From positions 1 through 13,859 of the forward strand of contig JAGLQQ010000018.1 of assembly GCA_023136735.1 (NCBI GenBank): 13,859 nucleotides of DNA, in the 5' to 3' direction. The position numbers were made by a program, and so were the translations under genes. This DNA comes from Candidatus Omnitrophota bacterium (GTDB lineage: Bacteria; Omnitrophota; Gorgyraeia; B26-G9). Shown here one piece after another: positions 12,543 through 13,859 of the stretch (positions are counted from its first letter, which is position 1; every line of letters starts with the position of its first letter). The notes below the pieces were generated by a model that saw only the letters and a program-made list of their open reading frames with translations, did not search any database and had not been told where the DNA came from.

Positions 12543-13676
12543 ATGAAAAAGAAAATGAAGGTTTTTACAATTCTTGGGACTCGTCCGGAAGTTATTAAGC
12601 TTGCTCCGGTTATTCATCAGCTCAAATTACATAAGAAACAAATAGTTTCAAAGGTTGTGTTAACTGGACAACATAGGAAAATGGCGGATCAGTTCTTAAA
12701 ATTGTTTGGTATAAAGCCTGATTATGACCTTAACATTATGATGAAAAATCAGACGCTGGTTGATGTGTCAACCCGATGCTTAATAAGGTTCTCTAAGGTC
12801 CTTGTTAAAGAAAAGCCTGACCTTATTCTTGTTCAAGGGGATACTACCTCTGCGTTTATCGCATCGCTTGCGGCATTTTATCTTAAGATTCCGACAGGTC
12901 ATGTTGAGGCTGGGCTTAGGACCTTTGATAAATATAGGCCTTTTCCTGAAGAAATAAACCGTCAGCTGATATCAGTAGTCGCTGATTTTCACTTTGCTCC
13001 AACAAAAAGAGCTAAGAGCAATCTGTTGAGGGAGCATATAAACCCTAAAAAAATCTATTTAACCGGGAATACAGTTGTTGACAGTCTGTATTCGATTGCC
13101 GGCAAAAAATACACATTAAGAAATGAGATATTGAAGAAAATAGATTTGGATAATAAAAAGGTGATTTTAGTTACTGCACATAGGAGGGAGAGTTTTGGAG
13201 GTCCTTTTAAGGCGATTTGTAAAGCTATCAAAGAAATTTCCGAATTTAAAGATGTGGAGATTATCTATCCTGTGCATTTAAACCCGAACGTGCAAAAACC
13301 TGTAAATAACCTTCTTCAGGGAAGAAAGAATATCCATTTGCTTGACCCCTTAGATTATGAGACATTTGTTTTCTTGTTGAGAAAATGCTATTTTGTCCTC
13401 TCTGATTCAGGCGGCGTACAGGAGGAATCGCCTGCGTTTAATAAGCCGATTTTGGTCATGAGAGAGGTTACTGAGCGCCAGGAAGGCGTAGAAGCCGGGG
13501 TAGCTCGTTTGATTGGTATGGATTCAAGCCGGATAGTTAAAGAAGCAAGAAAACTGCTTAATTCTAATGCTCAGTATGCTAAAATGTCAAAATCAGCCAG
13601 TCCTTACGGAGACGGGACGGCTTCAAAGCAGATTGTAGAAGCTATAATAGAAAATTTTAAAAAATCCGGTAGGTAA
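12543..13676 (+). CDS. wecB: UDP-N-acetylglucosamine 2-epimerase (non-hydrolysing)
   Basis: Interconverts UDP-GlcNAc and UDP-ManNAc in the cytoplasm, feeding ManNAc-type sugars into surface polysaccharide. The 377-aa protein has the GT-B-like two-domain fold and family motifs: FTILGTRPEVIKLAP (8-22), VQGDTTSA (97-104, D100), HVEAGLRT (120-127, E122), PFPEEINR (133-140), TGNTVVDS (174-181), TAHRRESFG (211-219, H213), YPVHLNPNV (242-250, H245) and SDSGGVQEES (287-296). The last usual motif reads TERQEGVEAG rather than TERPE, a mild change. ATG 12543 has an AGGGG site; a second ATG four codons on (12555) is also possible. A Wec-type role is inferred; the partner dehydrogenase wecC is not seen here. 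Confidence 0.93.
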   Translation: MKKKMKVFTILGTRPEVIKLAPVIHQLKLHKKQIVSKVVLTGQHRKMADQFLKLFGIKPDYDLNIMMKNQTLVDVSTRCLIRFSKVLVKEKPDLILVQGDTTSAFIASLAAFYLKIPTGHVEAGLRTFDKYRPFPEEINRQLISVVADFHFAPTKRAKSNLLREHINPKKIYLTGNTVVDSLYSIAGKKYTLRNEILKKIDLDNKKVILVTAHRRESFGGPFKAICKAIKEISEFKDVEIIYPVHLNPNVQKPVNNLLQGRKNIHLLDPLDYETFVFLLRKCYFVLSDSGGVQEESPAFNKPILVMREVTERQEGVEAGVARLIGMDSSRIVKEARKLLNSNAQYAKMSKSASPYGDGTASKQIVEAIIENFKKSGR

Positions 13677-13859
13677 AGGGGGCGATAATTCACTGAAAAG
13701 CACCTATTAATGTCTTTTATAAAAACCTCTGACACTATGAAACACTCCCTAATTCCTAAATAGAATTCTGCAAAGGAAGATTAATCCAGAGGTAGTAAGT
13801 ATTTAGAAAGAATTGGATAATCACTTAAAAGTTAAAAAAAAATCCGCAAATACAATTCC
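13677..13859. other. Noncoding end of window after wecB
   Basis: These 183 bp show no credible gene. The only structure I see is a 7-bp inverted repeat, ACCTCTG (13725-13731) with CAGAGGT (13787-13793), separated by 55 bp. No strong intrinsic terminator follows wecB within the window. Confidence 0.5.

Noticed and set aside
1..13859. CRISPR arrays, tRNA or rRNA genes, insertion sequences or phage genes
   Set aside because: I saw no spaced direct-repeat array, no tRNA-like cloverleaf or rRNA core, and no transposase, integrase or phage protein.

Overview
The window is AT-rich bacterial DNA with tightly spaced genes, mostly preceded by good Shine-Dalgarno sequences. The best taxonomic clue is a Minf_1886-family protein directly behind surE, a family I associate with the PVC superphylum (Planctomycetes, Verrucomicrobia, Chlamydiae, Omnitrophota). 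Together with an archaeal-type ATP-dependent DNA ligase, it suggests an uncultured Omnitrophota-like or related PVC bacterium. That placement is inference from gene content, not a phylogeny.

Layout. 1-670: a CheC-type chemotaxis phosphatase split by a frameshift. 704-1663: an AEC-family membrane transporter. 1698-4424 (minus strand): a large GH94 glycoside phosphorylase, convergent with the transporter. 4425-4724: a divergent control region with a good sigma70-type promoter on each strand and a direct repeat between them. 4725-9806: a five-gene, apparently single operon of rfbB, rfbD (overlapping), a Nudix hydrolase, an ATP-dependent DNA ligase and an AmrS-like radical SAM enzyme. 9807-10115: noncoding, with strong inverted repeats in the leader of the next operon. 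10116-11242: surE and the Minf_1886 gene, overlapping by ATGA. 11280-11566: a promoter followed by an unusual RNA of about 244 nt. 11635-12093: a type IV pilin-like or pseudopilin protein. 12202-13676: a stand-alone tRNA-binding OB-fold protein and wecB. 13677-13859: no gene seen.

The most interesting element is the RNA at 11316-11559. It carries the recognisable core of a cyclic di-GMP-I (GEMM-I) riboswitch: GGCAAACC, a GAAA-capped hairpin, GGGACG, the CAAUGCUAC and CCUAAAG blocks, and GGCUGGGUUGCC. It is more than twice the usual length. A 54-nt insert made of two abutting hairpins splits a normally contiguous ligand-pocket segment, the P3 arm is enlarged, and a perfect 11-nt complementarity joins the transcript's 5' end to its 3' end just before a T-run. 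The next gene encodes a pilin-like protein, a classic target of c-di-GMP control.

How the genes fit together. rfbB/rfbD (dTDP-rhamnose branch) and wecB (UDP-ManNAc) supply sugars for surface polysaccharide, but the rest of the rhamnose pathway (rfbA, rfbC) is not here. CheC remains, the riboswitch and the pilin-like protein point to control of motility or surface attachment. The GH94 enzyme handles a beta-linked oligosaccharide. The Nudix, ligase, SurE and AmrS genes look like housekeeping or nucleotide-maintenance functions.
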